Shown: positions 1-9,771 of the stretch, in pieces | Layout: each line of letters begins with the position of its first letter | Numbering within the stretch: position 1 is the first letter of the stretch | The notes under the pieces: model-generated | What the model was told of the DNA's origin: nothing | Databases searched by the model: none | Seen by the model: the letters and a program-made list of their open reading frames with translations, nothing else | Translations under genes and position numbers: made by a program | Origin: Rhodanobacter sp. OK091 | GTDB lineage: Bacteria; Pseudomonadota; Gammaproteobacteria; Xanthomonadales; Rhodanobacteraceae | Assembly (NCBI RefSeq): GCF_900142825.1 | Contig: NZ_FRCH01000002.1 | Coordinates: 1,054,001-1,118,000, forward strand | Reading direction: 5' to 3' | DNA length: 64,000 nt

Positions 1-1322
1 CTCGCCGAAACAGGCGCCGAACTGGCACTGGCCGCCGTGCTGGCCGTGGCGGTTTCCAGGCGTCCCGGCGACGCTGTTGCTGCAGCGGCCTTCGCCGCGC
101 TGGCCGCGGGCTCGGGCTTGGCCGCCGTTGCCGCCGGCATGCCAGCGGACTTGCGCGCTGCCGCCAGTTTGGCCTGCAGCTCGGCGATCTCGTTGTCCTT
201 CAGCGACAGCAGATGTTCGTTCTTGTTATTGATATCCGCCAGTTCCTTCAGGCGGCTCTTCAGATCGGTGCTCTGCTGCTGCAAGCTGGCCACGCTTTCC
301 TGGCTACGCAGGAGATCCTGGCGAATGCTGGCGGCTGACTTGTCGTCCTTGCCACCGGCATTGCTGCCCGGGGCTCCGCTACCAGTGCCTTCCTTCGCCG
401 GCGTGAGCGCAAGACGGTCACCCGCGCCGCTGGACGCGTTGGTCGGCGCACTGGAGGCGGATGCGCGGGTTGCCGTATCGGCCACGACCGCAGGCTTACC
501 CGGCGTGCCGGCACGCCAGTCGCTGTTCTGGCGACGCACTTCAGCCATGGCTGCCGCGATCGTCATCGCCTGCGCCTCGGAGGACGTCGGCACACGCAAT
601 ACCGCGCCACTCTTCAGTGCATTGATGTTGTCGCGGTAGAACGCGTCGGGATTGGCCTGCTTCAACGCCAGCATCATCTGTTGCGCGTCGACCCCCGCCG
701 GCGCGGTGCTGCGGGCGATCGACGACAAGGTCTGACCGCGCTCGACCGGACCGTACTGGCCGTTGGCGGCGGCAGCCGGTGCAGTCTTGGGGGCAGCGGC
801 GACAGGCGCCCGTGCGGCCTTGGGAGCCGCGGTGGCGGGTGCCTGCGCAGAACTACTGGCATGCACTGGGCGGCTCGGCTCGGTCGCGCGCGCAGGTGCA
901 GCCGCGACAGCCGCGGGGGCCGCTGCCGGTGCGCTGGCCGGATCAAGCAAGATGGCGAATTCGCGCACGCTCTTGCCGGCGTTGCTGTTCACCTCCAGCA
1001 ACAGGTCAAGGTAGGGATCGTCGACTGCCTGGCTGCTGGTGATCCGGATGACTTTGCCGCCAGCGCCGTTGGCCACGCTGAAATGCAGCGGGATCGTGGT
1101 CCGGCCGCCGACAATGCCGGCCCGAGCAAATTCCTCACTCGAAGCCAACTGGACGCTGAGATTCTGCAGTTCCGCCGGGTTGCCGGGATGCAGCGGAATT
1201 TCCGCTAGCAGGGGCTGCCCCAACGCCGACTTGACCTGGATCTGGCCGAGGTCCAGCGCCATGACCTGGCTGGTACCCAAGGCCAGTGCCACCAGCATCG
1301 ACAATTTCAACGAACGATTCAT
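1..1322 (-). CDS. fimV: FimV-like pilus assembly/polar hub protein, N-terminal part (cut by window edge)
   Basis: The start ATG is at 1322 and the frame stays open to the left edge, giving about 440 residues of a longer protein. It begins MNRSLKLSMLVALALG, a signal peptide, followed by the FimV N-terminal domain (ALDLGQIQVKSALGQPLLAE). A LysM-like peptidoglycan-binding stretch (GQTLSSIARS) follows, then an Ala/Pro/Ser-rich linker and a coiled coil around 1-300 (KNEHLLSLKDNEIAELQAKL). FimV family proteins are inner-membrane/periplasmic scaffolds for type IV pili and polar organisation. The gene lies downstream of asd, as in many gammaproteobacteria. The cytoplasmic C-terminal TPR part lies outside the window. 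Confidence 0.9.
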   Translation of the reverse strand, partial: MNRSLKLSMLVALALGTSQVMALDLGQIQVKSALGQPLLAEIPLHPGNPAELQNLSVQLASSEEFARAGIVGGRTTIPLHFSVANGAGGKVIRITSSQAVDDPYLDLLLEVNSNAGKSVREFAILLDPASAPAAAPAAVAAAPARATEPSRPVHASSSAQAPATAAPKAARAPVAAAPKTAPAAAANGQYGPVERGQTLSSIARSTAPAGVDAQQMMLALKQANPDAFYRDNINALKSGAVLRVPTSSEAQAMTIAAAMAEVRRQNSDWRAGTPGKPAVVADTATRASASSAPTNASSGAGDRLALTPAKEGTGSGAPGSNAGGKDDKSAASIRQDLLRSQESVASLQQQSTDLKSRLKELADINNKNEHLLSLKDNEIAELQAKLAAARKSAGMPAATAAKPEPAASAAKAAAATASPGRLETATASTAASASSAPVSA

Positions 1323-1460
1323 GCGTGTTCCCCCGAACGATCTCTGGCGCAACTCTTATGTGGTGTCGCCGCGGTGGCGGCTACTGCGGCAAACGAGGTG
1401 CCACTTTAGTTACATGCGACGCAATCAACAATAGCTGCGGCGAATACTTGCAGAGCATTG

Positions 1461-1482
1461 CTGCGGTGTGTTCTCACCGCAG
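1461..1482 (-). terminator. stem-loop after the asd / coiled-coil genes
   Basis: A perfect 8-bp inverted repeat (CTGCGGTG and CACCGCAG with a 6-nt loop) begins about 10 bp beyond the stop of the small coiled-coil gene. It could end the asd transcript before fimV. No T-run follows, so Rho-independent termination is uncertain. Confidence 0.4.
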
Positions 1483-1491
1483 TGGCGCGTT

Positions 1492-1788
1492 CTAATGCTG
1501 TGCAGCCGCCGGCCTGGCCCGCAGTTCCTGCAATTGTTTCTGTAGCTCGGCAATCGCCTGATCCTGCTGTTGCAGGCGCTCACTGGCACGCTTGCTGTCC
1601 GATTCCCGCTTGGCGACGTCCTGCTCCAGCCGCTTCACTTCGGCCTGGTTCCGGGCCAGCCGCTGCCTGACCTGAGGCAGCGACGTCGCCGTTTGTTCGG
1701 CCGGCGCTGGCCCTGGCTGGCCGCTGCCGGCCCAGGCTGTCGACACCAGCGCCAGGCCAACGGCCCCCACAAATTGCATACAACGCAT
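1492..1788 (-). CDS. small secreted coiled-coil protein, function unknown
   Basis: This is a 98-residue protein with a signal peptide (MRCMQFVGAVGLALVSTAWA). Nearly all of the rest is a charged coiled coil, from about residue 38 (QVRQRLARNQAEVKRLEQDV) to 90. It starts one base after the asd stop, so it is probably co-transcribed and translationally coupled with asd. No catalytic motif is visible. The position between asd and fimV suggests an envelope-associated partner, but that is inference from the neighbourhood only. Confidence 0.7.
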   Translation of the reverse strand: MRCMQFVGAVGLALVSTAWAGSGQPGPAPAEQTATSLPQVRQRLARNQAEVKRLEQDVAKRESDSKRASERLQQQDQAIAELQKQLQELRARPAAAQH

Positions 1789-1789
1789 C

Positions 1790-2821
<1,032 letters not shown>

Positions 2822-2839
2822 GCAATGGGACTCTTTGGT

Positions 2840-3856
2840 TCAGTGGTGGGTAGCCGGGCCGGCCGAGGCCAGCACGTGGGGGTTGAGGATGGTCGGTGGT
2901 CGCCCGGCATGCGGGCCGTGGCCGAACAATGCCAGCACATTATCGACTGCCAGCGCGGTCATCGCGCGGCGCGTTTCGTGGCTGGCACTGGCGATATGCG
3001 GGCTGAGCAGCACGTTGTCCAGTTCGAGCAGGCCCGGATGCACCGCCGGCTCGCCCTCGAACACGTCCAGCGCAGCGGCCGCCAACCGCTGCTCGCGCAA
3101 TGCCGCGACCAGCGCCGCGTCATCCACGATGCCGCCGCGGGCCACGTTCACCAGCACCGCGGTCGGTTTCATCTGCGCCAGCTCGGCAGCGCCGATCGCG
3201 TGGCGGGTCTGCGCCGTCAACGGCAGCACCAGCATCAGGAAATCGGACTCGTGCAGCAGTCGCGCCTTGTCGACGTAGCGTGCCTTGCAGGCACGCTCTT
3301 CTGCCTCCGGCAGCGGCGAACGGTTGTGATACAGCACCGGCATGCCGAAGCCACCGGCGCGGCGCGCGATCGCCTGGCCGATGCGGCCCATGCCGAGGAT
3401 GCCCAAGGTGCGGCCGCGCACGTCCATACCCAGCCAGCCCTTGAATTCGGTGGCGTGCCAGTGTCCGGCGCGCAACCAGCGCTCGGCGGCATTCATCCGC
3501 CGCGCGACGCCGAGCATCATCGCCCAGGCATAGTCGGCCACGCTCTCGTTGAGCACGTCGGCGGTGTTCGAGACAGCGATGCCGGCCGCGCTCAGCGCGT
3601 CCAGATCGAGATTGTCGTAGCCCACGGCGAGGTTGGCGACGATGCGCAGCCGCGTTGCATGGGCTACTTCCGCCGCGCCGAGGTGGTCCTTCAGGCCCAC
3701 GATCACCGCGTCCTGTCCGCTCAGCCTGGCTGCCAGCTCGGTCGGGCTGAATTTCCGTTCTTCCGGTTCGGCGGTCACCTCGAAGTGCGGTTCCAGCCGG
3801 GCAACGATGTCCGGAAAAGTGGGGCGGGAAATCCAGACGCGCGGCTTGCCGATCAT
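2840..3856 (-). CDS. D-isomer-specific 2-hydroxyacid dehydrogenase (GhrB/glyoxylate-hydroxypyruvate reductase type)
   Basis: A 338-residue NAD(P)-dependent reductase of 2-oxoacids such as glyoxylate or hydroxypyruvate. The nucleotide-binding motif is TLGILGMGRIGQAIARR. The catalytic set appears as VNVARGGIVDD (Arg), DVFEGEPAVHPGLLELDNV (Glu) and LLSPHIASASHETR (His). The frame is open further upstream, but the ATG at 3856 is preferred because GGAGG lies 7 bases before it and an earlier start would run into aroC. It starts 31 bp after the aroC stop, in the same direction. Exact substrate cannot be read from sequence. Confidence 0.9.
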   Translation of the reverse strand: MIGKPRVWISRPTFPDIVARLEPHFEVTAEPEERKFSPTELAARLSGQDAVIVGLKDHLGAAEVAHATRLRIVANLAVGYDNLDLDALSAAGIAVSNTADVLNESVADYAWAMMLGVARRMNAAERWLRAGHWHATEFKGWLGMDVRGRTLGILGMGRIGQAIARRAGGFGMPVLYHNRSPLPEAEERACKARYVDKARLLHESDFLMLVLPLTAQTRHAIGAAELAQMKPTAVLVNVARGGIVDDAALVAALREQRLAAAALDVFEGEPAVHPGLLELDNVLLSPHIASASHETRRAMTALAVDNVLALFGHGPHAGRPPTILNPHVLASAGPATHH

Positions 3857-3887
3857 CGGCGGGCCTCCGATTGCCATGTTCCACCGA

Positions 3888-4976
3888 TCACGGGATGCGC
3901 GGCGCCACCGCGCCCACGTCGCCGCACTGCGCACGGTGACGCAGCGCATGATCGATCAGCACCAGCGCCATCATCGCCTCGGCGATCGGGGTGGCGCGGA
4001 TGCCGACACAGGGATCGTGACGTCCCTTGGTCACCACTTCGGCCGGCTCGCCGGCCAGGTTCACGCTGTGGCCGGGAATCAGAATGCTCGAAGTGGGCTT
4101 GAGCACGATCGACGCCGTCACCGGCTGACCACTGCTGATGCCGCCGAGAATGCCGCCTGCATGATTGGAGGCAAAGCCTTCCATGCTCATCTCGTCGCGG
4201 TGCTCGCTGCCATGCTGGGTGACCGCGGCGAAACCATCGCCGATTTCCACACCCTTGACGGCGTTGATCGACATCAGCGCGCTGGCCAGATCGCCGTCCA
4301 GCTTGCCGTAGATCGGCTCGCCCCAGCCCGGCGGCACGCCGTCGGCGACCACGTTGACGCGCGCGCCCACCGAATCGCCGGACTTGCGCAGCGCGTTGAT
4401 ATAGCTTTCCAGCGCGGGCACCTGTGCGGTATCCGGCCAGAAGAACGGGTTCTGCTCCACCGCTTCCCAGTCGAACGCATCCGGCGTGATCTCGCCGATC
4501 TGCGCGAGATAGCCGCGTACCCATACACCGTAGCGTTCGGCCAGCCACTTCTTGGCGATCACCGCAGCCGCCACGCGCATGGTGGTCTCGCGCGCCGACG
4601 AACGTCCGCCGCCGCGCGGATCGCGGATGCCGTATTTCTGCCAATAGGTGTAGTCGGCATGACCAGGCCGGAACGTCTGCACGATGTCGCCGTAATCCTT
4701 GCTGCGCTGATCGGTATTGCGGATCAGCAACGCGATCGGCGTGCCGGTGGTCCTGCCTTCGTAGACGCCGGAGAGAATCTCGACATCGTCGGCTTCGTGC
4801 CGCTGCGAGGTGTAGCGACTGCGGCCCGTGGCACGGCGTTCGAGGTCGCCCTTGAACTCTTCCGGGCTGATCGGCAACCCCGGCGGGCACCCGTCGATCA
4901 CGCAGCCGATCGCCGGCCCATGGCTTTCGCCGAAGGTGGTGACAGTGAAAAGTTTGCCGAAGGAATTGCTGGACAC
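3888..4976 (-). CDS. aroC: chorismate synthase
   Basis: A 362-residue enzyme that converts 5-enolpyruvylshikimate-3-phosphate to chorismate, the last step of the shikimate pathway, using reduced FMN. The N-terminus [20 protein letters not shown] carries the family signature GESHG. Other typical blocks are [39 protein letters not shown] and [18 protein letters not shown]. Length is normal. Genes downstream on the same strand are the hydroxyacid dehydrogenase and asd. Confidence 0.98.
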   Translation of the reverse strand: MSSNSFGKLFTVTTFGESHGPAIGCVIDGCPPGLPISPEEFKGDLERRATGRSRYTSQRHEADDVEILSGVYEGRTTGTPIALLIRNTDQRSKDYGDIVQTFRPGHADYTYWQKYGIRDPRGGGRSSARETTMRVAAAVIAKKWLAERYGVWVRGYLAQIGEITPDAFDWEAVEQNPFFWPDTAQVPALESYINALRKSGDSVGARVNVVADGVPPGWGEPIYGKLDGDLASALMSINAVKGVEIGDGFAAVTQHGSEHRDEMSMEGFASNHAGGILGGISSGQPVTASIVLKPTSSILIPGHSVNLAGEPAEVVTKGRHDPCVGIRATPIAEAMMALVLIDHALRHRAQCGDVGAVAPRIP

Positions 4977-5032
4977 GAGGTTTGGACGTCCGAAGGAAAC
5001 CGCTACAGCTTAGCGCGACGACGCCTTGTCAG

Positions 5033-5584
5033 TCAGCGGGCCGGCTGCGCGGCACGCCATTCGCTGGCCAGCAGCGCGAACACCACGTCGTCGACCCATT
5101 CGCCGTGCAACCACAGGCTTTCACGATGATGCGCCTCTTGCCGCATGCCCAGCGCGCGCAGCATCGCCATGCTGGCGAGGTTGCGCGGATCGACCGAGGC
5201 GTGGATGCGGTGCCGGCCCAGCTGACCGAACACCCATCCAAATACCGCGCGTACGGCCTCGCACGCATAGCCGTTGCCCTGATGGGCCGGCGCGATGCTG
5301 ACTCCGAATTCGACCGAACCCTCGGCGTCCGGTGGAAGATGCACGCCGAGATCACCGATCAACGTGCCGTCCTCGCGCAAACGGATCGCACGCTGAAACC
5401 AACTGTCCGATGCTTCTAGCGACGCATCGGCCTGGCGCTCGATGAAATCCGCAGCCTCGGCCACGCTGGCCGGGCGCCAGCTCTGAAAACGGGATACCTC
5501 CGGGTCGGCGCGATAGCCGAACAGCACCGCGGCATCGGCTGGGCGCAGTGCATCGAGCCGCAGTCGCGGTGTATCCCAATACAT
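5033..5584 (-). CDS. GNAT-family N-acetyltransferase (RimJ/RimL type)
   Basis: A 183-residue acetyltransferase with the pattern of the Acetyltransf_3/RimJ-RimL group. It starts DTPRLRLDALRPADAAVLF, has the acetyl-CoA pyrophosphate loop at APAHQGNGYACEAVRAVFGW, and the typical NLASMAMLRALGMRQEAHHR block. The frame is open upstream into prmB, but the ATG at 5584 has GGAG eight bases before it and begins 13 bp after the prmB stop. It is probably co-transcribed with prmB. The acceptor (protein N-terminus or small amine) is unknown. Confidence 0.85.
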   Translation of the reverse strand: MYWDTPRLRLDALRPADAAVLFGYRADPEVSRFQSWRPASVAEAADFIERQADASLEASDSWFQRAIRLREDGTLIGDLGVHLPPDAEGSVEFGVSIAPAHQGNGYACEAVRAVFGWVFGQLGRHRIHASVDPRNLASMAMLRALGMRQEAHHRESLWLHGEWVDDVVFALLASEWRAAQPAR

Positions 5585-5597
5585 CGGAAAGACTCCG

Positions 5598-6524
5598 TCA
5601 GGCGGCGCGGCGTGCCGCGGCAGCCGCATGGATCACCGCGGCATGCTCGACCAGATCGCGCCGCTCCAGCGCGAATATGCCCATCTGGCCGACCTTGAAC
5701 TCGATCCATATGAACGGCACCTGCGGCAGCAATGCGGCCAGAGCATGCTCGCTTTCACCCACCTCGACGATCAGCAGACCGTCTTCGGTGAGATGGTCGG
5801 CGGCCTCGTCCAGCATGCGCAGGCACAGGTCCAGACCATCAACACCGGAGGTGAGGCCCAGCTTGGGTTCGTGCGTGTACTCGCCGGGCAACGCGGTGTA
5901 CTCGTCCTCGGTGACATACGGCGGGTTGGAAACGATCAGGTCGTAGCGACGATTCCTCACTCCGGCGAACAAGTCGGACTGGATCGCCTCGACCCGGCCT
6001 TCGACGTGCTGGAACGCGATGTTCTCGCGCGCCAGCGACAATGCCTCTTCGCTGATGTCGACAATATCGACCTGCCATTCCGGGTTGTATTCGGCCATCG
6101 CGATGCCGATGCAGCCCGAACCGGTGCACAGGTCCAGCGCGCGCTCGATATGGCGCTCGTCCAGCCACGGCGCGAAGCCCGACTCGATCAGCTCGGCGAT
6201 CGGCGAACGCGGCACCAGCGCGCGGCGATCACTCTTGAACTTCAGTCCGGCGAACCAGGTTTCGCCGACCAGATAGGCCACCGGCAGGCGTTCGCTGACC
6301 CGGCGCTCGATCAGCGAAAGCACGTTCTCGCGCTCGGCCGCAGTGAGCCGGCCCGCGCCGTACGCCGGTGGAATGTCCGGCGGCAGATGCAGGCTGGCCA
6401 GCACCAGGTGGGTCGCTTCGTCGATCGGATTGTCGTGACTGTGACCGAACGTGAGCCCGGCGGCCGAGAAGCGACTGGCGCCGTAGCGGATGAAGTCGAT
6501 GATGGAGGCGAGTTCGGCGGTCAC
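5598..6524 (-). CDS. prmB: ribosomal protein uL3 glutamine N5-methyltransferase
   Basis: A 308-residue SAM-dependent methyltransferase that modifies a Gln of ribosomal protein L3. It shows the SAM motif LDLCTGSGCIGIAMA and the amide-methylating signature VSNPPYVTEDEY (NPPY). The PrmB-type N-terminus is IIDFIRYGASRFSAAGLTFG. The frame is open to an ATG at 6659, but homologous starts lie at the GTG at 6524 (VTAELASI). The extra upstream residues are low-complexity and fall in the purine-rich repeat. It is divergent from psd. Confidence 0.93.
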   Translation of the reverse strand: MTAELASIIDFIRYGASRFSAAGLTFGHSHDNPIDEATHLVLASLHLPPDIPPAYGAGRLTAAERENVLSLIERRVSERLPVAYLVGETWFAGLKFKSDRRALVPRSPIAELIESGFAPWLDERHIERALDLCTGSGCIGIAMAEYNPEWQVDIVDISEEALSLARENIAFQHVEGRVEAIQSDLFAGVRNRRYDLIVSNPPYVTEDEYTALPGEYTHEPKLGLTSGVDGLDLCLRMLDEAADHLTEDGLLIVEVGESEHALAALLPQVPFIWIEFKVGQMGIFALERRDLVEHAAVIHAAAAARRAA

Positions 6525-6589
6525 GGCAGCGCCCGGAGCGGAAAAGGCCGATAAGTATAGCTGGCGTCGAATGGCTGAGGATCGGGCGG

Positions 6590-6683
6590 TGAGAGAAGTG
6601 AGTGAAGAGGAGTGAGGAACGAGAGAAAGCGGCTGTGCATGTGCTCTATCTCTCTCCACTCACTCCTCTCCACTCACTCCTGC
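6590..6683. repeat. AG-rich imperfect inverted repeat between prmB and psd
   Basis: Two purine/pyrimidine-biased arms of about 33 bp face each other. The left arm contains AGTGAGTGAAGAGGAGTGAG and the right arm contains the near-complement CTCTCTCCACTCACTCCTC. A short loop with GTGCATGTGC separates them. The element fills most of the divergent intergenic region just upstream of psd. It resembles dispersed intergenic repeats and could also fold as an RNA hairpin. Confidence 0.6.
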
Positions 6684-6699
6684 CCCGTATACTGGGCGG

Positions 6700-7539
6700 A
6701 TGACTTTCAACGTATTCCTGCAGTACATCCTGCCGCACCGCGCATTGTCGCGCGTGGTCTACTGGGCCACGCGCTGGACCTTCGCGCCGTGGAAGAACTG
6801 GCTGATCGGCACCATCGTGCGCAATTACCAGGTGAACATGGCCGAGGCCGCGCAGCCCGATGCGCTGGCCTACCAGCACTTCAATGCGTTCTTCACGCGC
6901 AAGCTGCGCCCCGACGCACGCCGTGCCGATGCCGATCCGGCCGCCCTGCTCTCGCCCGCCGATGGCCGCATCAGCCAGTCCGGCGCGATCGTCGACGGCC
7001 GCATCTTCCAGGCCAAGGGCCAGGAGTACACCGCCGCCGAACTGCTCGGTGGCGATGAGGCGGCTGCCGTACCGTACCGCAACGGCCGCTTTGTCACTGT
7101 CTACCTGTCGCCGCGCGACTACCACCGTGTGCACATGCCGCTGAAAGGCACGCTGAAGGAAACCGTGCATGTGCCCGGCCGCATCTTCAGCGTCGCGCCG
7201 TTCGCGGTAGCGGCGATTCCGCGTCTGTTCGCGCGCAACGAAAGGCTGGTCTGCCACTTCGAGGGCGAGCACGGTCCGTTCGTGGTGGTGATGGTTGGTG
7301 CGATCCTGGTCTCCTCGGTGGCCACGGTGTGGGATGGGTTGGTGATACCGCCGTATGCCTCGTCGATCCGGCGCAAATCGTTTGCCGGCCAGCACATCAC
7401 GCTGGAGCGCTTCGCCGAGATGGCGCGCTTCAACATGGGCTCCACCGTGATCGTGCTGCTGCCCGAGGACAGCGCGACGCTGGACGCCTTGCAGCCGCAG
7501 CAGGCCGTGCTGGTGGGGCAGCGCCTCGGGCACTGCTGA
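6700..7539 (+). CDS. psd: phosphatidylserine decarboxylase proenzyme
   Basis: A 279-residue membrane-associated enzyme that makes phosphatidylethanolamine. The family is synthesised as a proenzyme that self-cleaves between Gly and Ser of the GST motif to create the pyruvoyl group. Here the motif is [15 protein letters not shown] near residue 250. Other family blocks are [45 protein letters not shown] (catalytic Asp-His region) and [23 protein letters not shown] lies 11 bases before the ATG and may be a -10 element. Confidence 0.97.
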   Translation: MTFNVFLQYILPHRALSRVVYWATRWTFAPWKNWLIGTIVRNYQVNMAEAAQPDALAYQHFNAFFTRKLRPDARRADADPAALLSPADGRISQSGAIVDGRIFQAKGQEYTAAELLGGDEAAAVPYRNGRFVTVYLSPRDYHRVHMPLKGTLKETVHVPGRIFSVAPFAVAAIPRLFARNERLVCHFEGEHGPFVVVMVGAILVSSVATVWDGLVIPPYASSIRRKSFAGQHITLERFAEMARFNMGSTVIVLLPEDSATLDALQPQQAVLVGQRLGHC

Positions 7540-7688
7540 AACCACGCCACGCACTCCAGTCCGCCGGATAACTGACGTCATGCGTCATTTTGTGACGCTT
7601 TAGGCGCAATTGCCGGCGCCTCTTCGCTACGCTCGCCTCTTCGCCGCGCTTCAGCAGGGCGGCCGCATTCCAGCGTCAAGGGGACCCC

Positions 7689-8129
7689 ATGCAGATACTC
7701 ACTCCGTTCTTCGTGATGATGCGCGCGCGCCAGCTTGGCCGCCAATTCCGCGATATCGAGCGCAGCGTCCGGGCCTTGCCCAAGCGCAACCGCGAACGGT
7801 TGAGCGCGCTTACCCTGCGCGAAATCGGCCAGGCTTCGCGCAGCGACTTTCCGCACCTTTACGGCACGGCGCCGGAAGCGCGCTACCTGCCCTGGGGTCA
7901 GGGAACCGATGCCGGTTACGAGCGCGCCAGCTCGACCAACGTCGAAGTGGCGTTGCGCGGCATCGCGCTATGGCTCGCCGTGGCCTACCACGAAACCAAG
8001 AACTCGCCGCATAGCAGCCTGCAGCCGCAGCATCGGCAGCTGATGCAGCTGCTGCGTGAATTGAAGGAAGTCCACGGCAGCAGCAAGCCCGTCGACAACA
8101 ACTGGATGCAGGAAAGCGCGGTCGCCTGA
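7689..8129 (+). CDS. conserved-looking hypothetical protein
   Basis: A 146-residue soluble protein starting MQILTPFFVMMRARQLGRQF, with a GGGGA ribosome-binding site (AAGGGGACCCC) just upstream. The first 60 residues are basic and helical (RDIERSVRALPKRNRERLSA). The C-terminal half ends QLMQLLRELKEVHGSSKPVD. Codon usage matches neighbouring core genes, which supports a real gene. I recognise no family. It converges on the transglycosylase gene. Confidence 0.6.
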   Translation: MQILTPFFVMMRARQLGRQFRDIERSVRALPKRNRERLSALTLREIGQASRSDFPHLYGTAPEARYLPWGQGTDAGYERASSTNVEVALRGIALWLAVAYHETKNSPHSSLQPQHRQLMQLLRELKEVHGSSKPVDNNWMQESAVA

Positions 8130-8152
8130 CGCGAGGCAATCGCGCGCTCGAT

Positions 8153-9655
8153 TCAGCGACAGACGGGCAACTTCAGCGTCTTTCCGATAGCGAGATGATG
8201 GTGCTTGAGCCCGTTCATCTCGCTCACTTCCTGCACACTCGAGCAATGCAGGTCGCGCACGATGCTGATCAGCGTGTCGCCCCGGCGAACCCTGTAATGG
8301 CTGGTTCCCCGCACCACGGGCGCACTCGCTGCCGGAGCCTCCACCACGGGCGGCACGACCGGTACCACGGCATGATGCAGATCGCCGGCAAGAATCGGCC
8401 ATGGGCCATCGACACAGCGCGCCGCGTATGCCTGCTCCAAGGGCTTGGGCAACTGCAATGAGGTACCTGCCGGCTGAGTCACCTGCGGGTCCAGCCTGGG
8501 ATTGAGGTTGCGCAAGGTGCGGAACCAGCCCTCGTTCATGCCACCGGCCGAGCCCAGGCATACCGTCAATTCGGACAGCGAGGCGGGCCGCTTCAGGATG
8601 ACCGTGCCGGGAGCGCCATCGATCTTCGGGAAGCGCAGGTTGTAGCTGTCCGGATGCAGGAACAGCCACGCCGCGGCGAGCACGGACGGCACGTAGTCGC
8701 GGGTTTCCTGCGATAGCTGGTTGTAGAGGCGCGGGTCGTAGAAGCTCACCGAGGTGTCGTCGCCCACGGCGCGCCGCATGCGCCCCTCACCGCCGTTGTA
8801 GGCGCCGATGGTGAGCTCGAGATTGTTGTTGAAGATCCGCAGCTGCTCGTTGATGTATTCGGCATTCGCCCGCGCCGACGCCGCCGGATCGAAGCGCATG
8901 TCGAAACCGCTGTCGGTACCCAGGCCAAAGCGCATGCCGGTGGCGTACATGAACTGCAGCGGCCCGGCCGCGCCCGAACGCGAGACGGCATGTACCTTGC
9001 CGCCGGACTCCTTCGCCATGATGCCGAACAGCAAGGCTTCGGGCAGATCCGCCTTTTCGTATTGCGGCCACATCTGGTAGCGCAGGTATTGGTAGTTGAT
9101 CCATGCGTCCATCAACTGCGGGCGCCACTGGGTCAACCACATCTCCAGCGCCGCCTTCACCGGTCCGTTCATCGCGATCAGTTCGGACAGCTTCTGTCCA
9201 TGCAGCAAGGTCACGCTGCGCTGCGCCTGCGGCAAGCTGGCCACGCCGGCCTTGCCGGCCGCCAACGCCGCCTGCGACGGCGCGACGTCGCTGTCCAGAT
9301 CCTGATCGCCGCTGAAATCGCCGTCCTTCAGCCGCAACAGGCGGTCGAACACCGAGAAGAACCGCTGCGGATCGCAGCCGGCCGTAATGCCGCAACGCGC
9401 CGACGCCTCCTTCAAGCGGTCAAGCGACTGTGTCAACGTCAGCTGCGAAGCCTCTTGATTGCCTTCGCGCGACTGCTGCAACGCGGTCTCGTAACCCTTG
9501 CTGGCCTGATCGAGCTGACCGTAGAGCTCATTGACCTGGACCGACGGCTTGCTGCCGCCGGTACTGGCGCAGCCCCCGAGCAGGCCGAACACCACGGCAA
9601 GGGCGGCCAGACGCATGGAACTGGAGACGGAACACGACGACATCAGAAACTTCAC
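8153..9655 (-). CDS. membrane-bound lytic murein transglycosylase with LysM (MltD-like)
   Basis: A 500-residue lipoprotein. The N-terminus has a lipobox (VFGLLGGCAST), so it should be anchored by the acylated Cys. The SLT/lysozyme-like domain carries the catalytic Glu in LLFGIMAKESGGKVHAVSRS, followed by GAAGPLQFMYATGMRFGLG and NNLELTIGAYNGGEGRMRRA, all typical of family-1 transglycosylases. The last 45 residues form a LysM peptidoglycan-binding module (TSHYRVRRGDTLISIVRDL). It cleaves murein glycan strands to 1,6-anhydro products. It is divergent from the DUF853 ATPase gene. Confidence 0.9.
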   Translation of the reverse strand: MKFLMSSCSVSSSMRLAALAVVFGLLGGCASTGGSKPSVQVNELYGQLDQASKGYETALQQSREGNQEASQLTLTQSLDRLKEASARCGITAGCDPQRFFSVFDRLLRLKDGDFSGDQDLDSDVAPSQAALAAGKAGVASLPQAQRSVTLLHGQKLSELIAMNGPVKAALEMWLTQWRPQLMDAWINYQYLRYQMWPQYEKADLPEALLFGIMAKESGGKVHAVSRSGAAGPLQFMYATGMRFGLGTDSGFDMRFDPAASARANAEYINEQLRIFNNNLELTIGAYNGGEGRMRRAVGDDTSVSFYDPRLYNQLSQETRDYVPSVLAAAWLFLHPDSYNLRFPKIDGAPGTVILKRPASLSELTVCLGSAGGMNEGWFRTLRNLNPRLDPQVTQPAGTSLQLPKPLEQAYAARCVDGPWPILAGDLHHAVVPVVPPVVEAPAASAPVVRGTSHYRVRRGDTLISIVRDLHCSSVQEVSEMNGLKHHHLAIGKTLKLPVCR

Positions 9656-9771
9656 CCGTGGAAAGCGCCCACCATAGCTGGCGTTGCGTTCCGACTCAAC
9701 GCAGCCACACGGCCACGCGACAGCATCACCGTGTTGGCTACAATCGTGCGATCACCCATGGACGCAACCTC

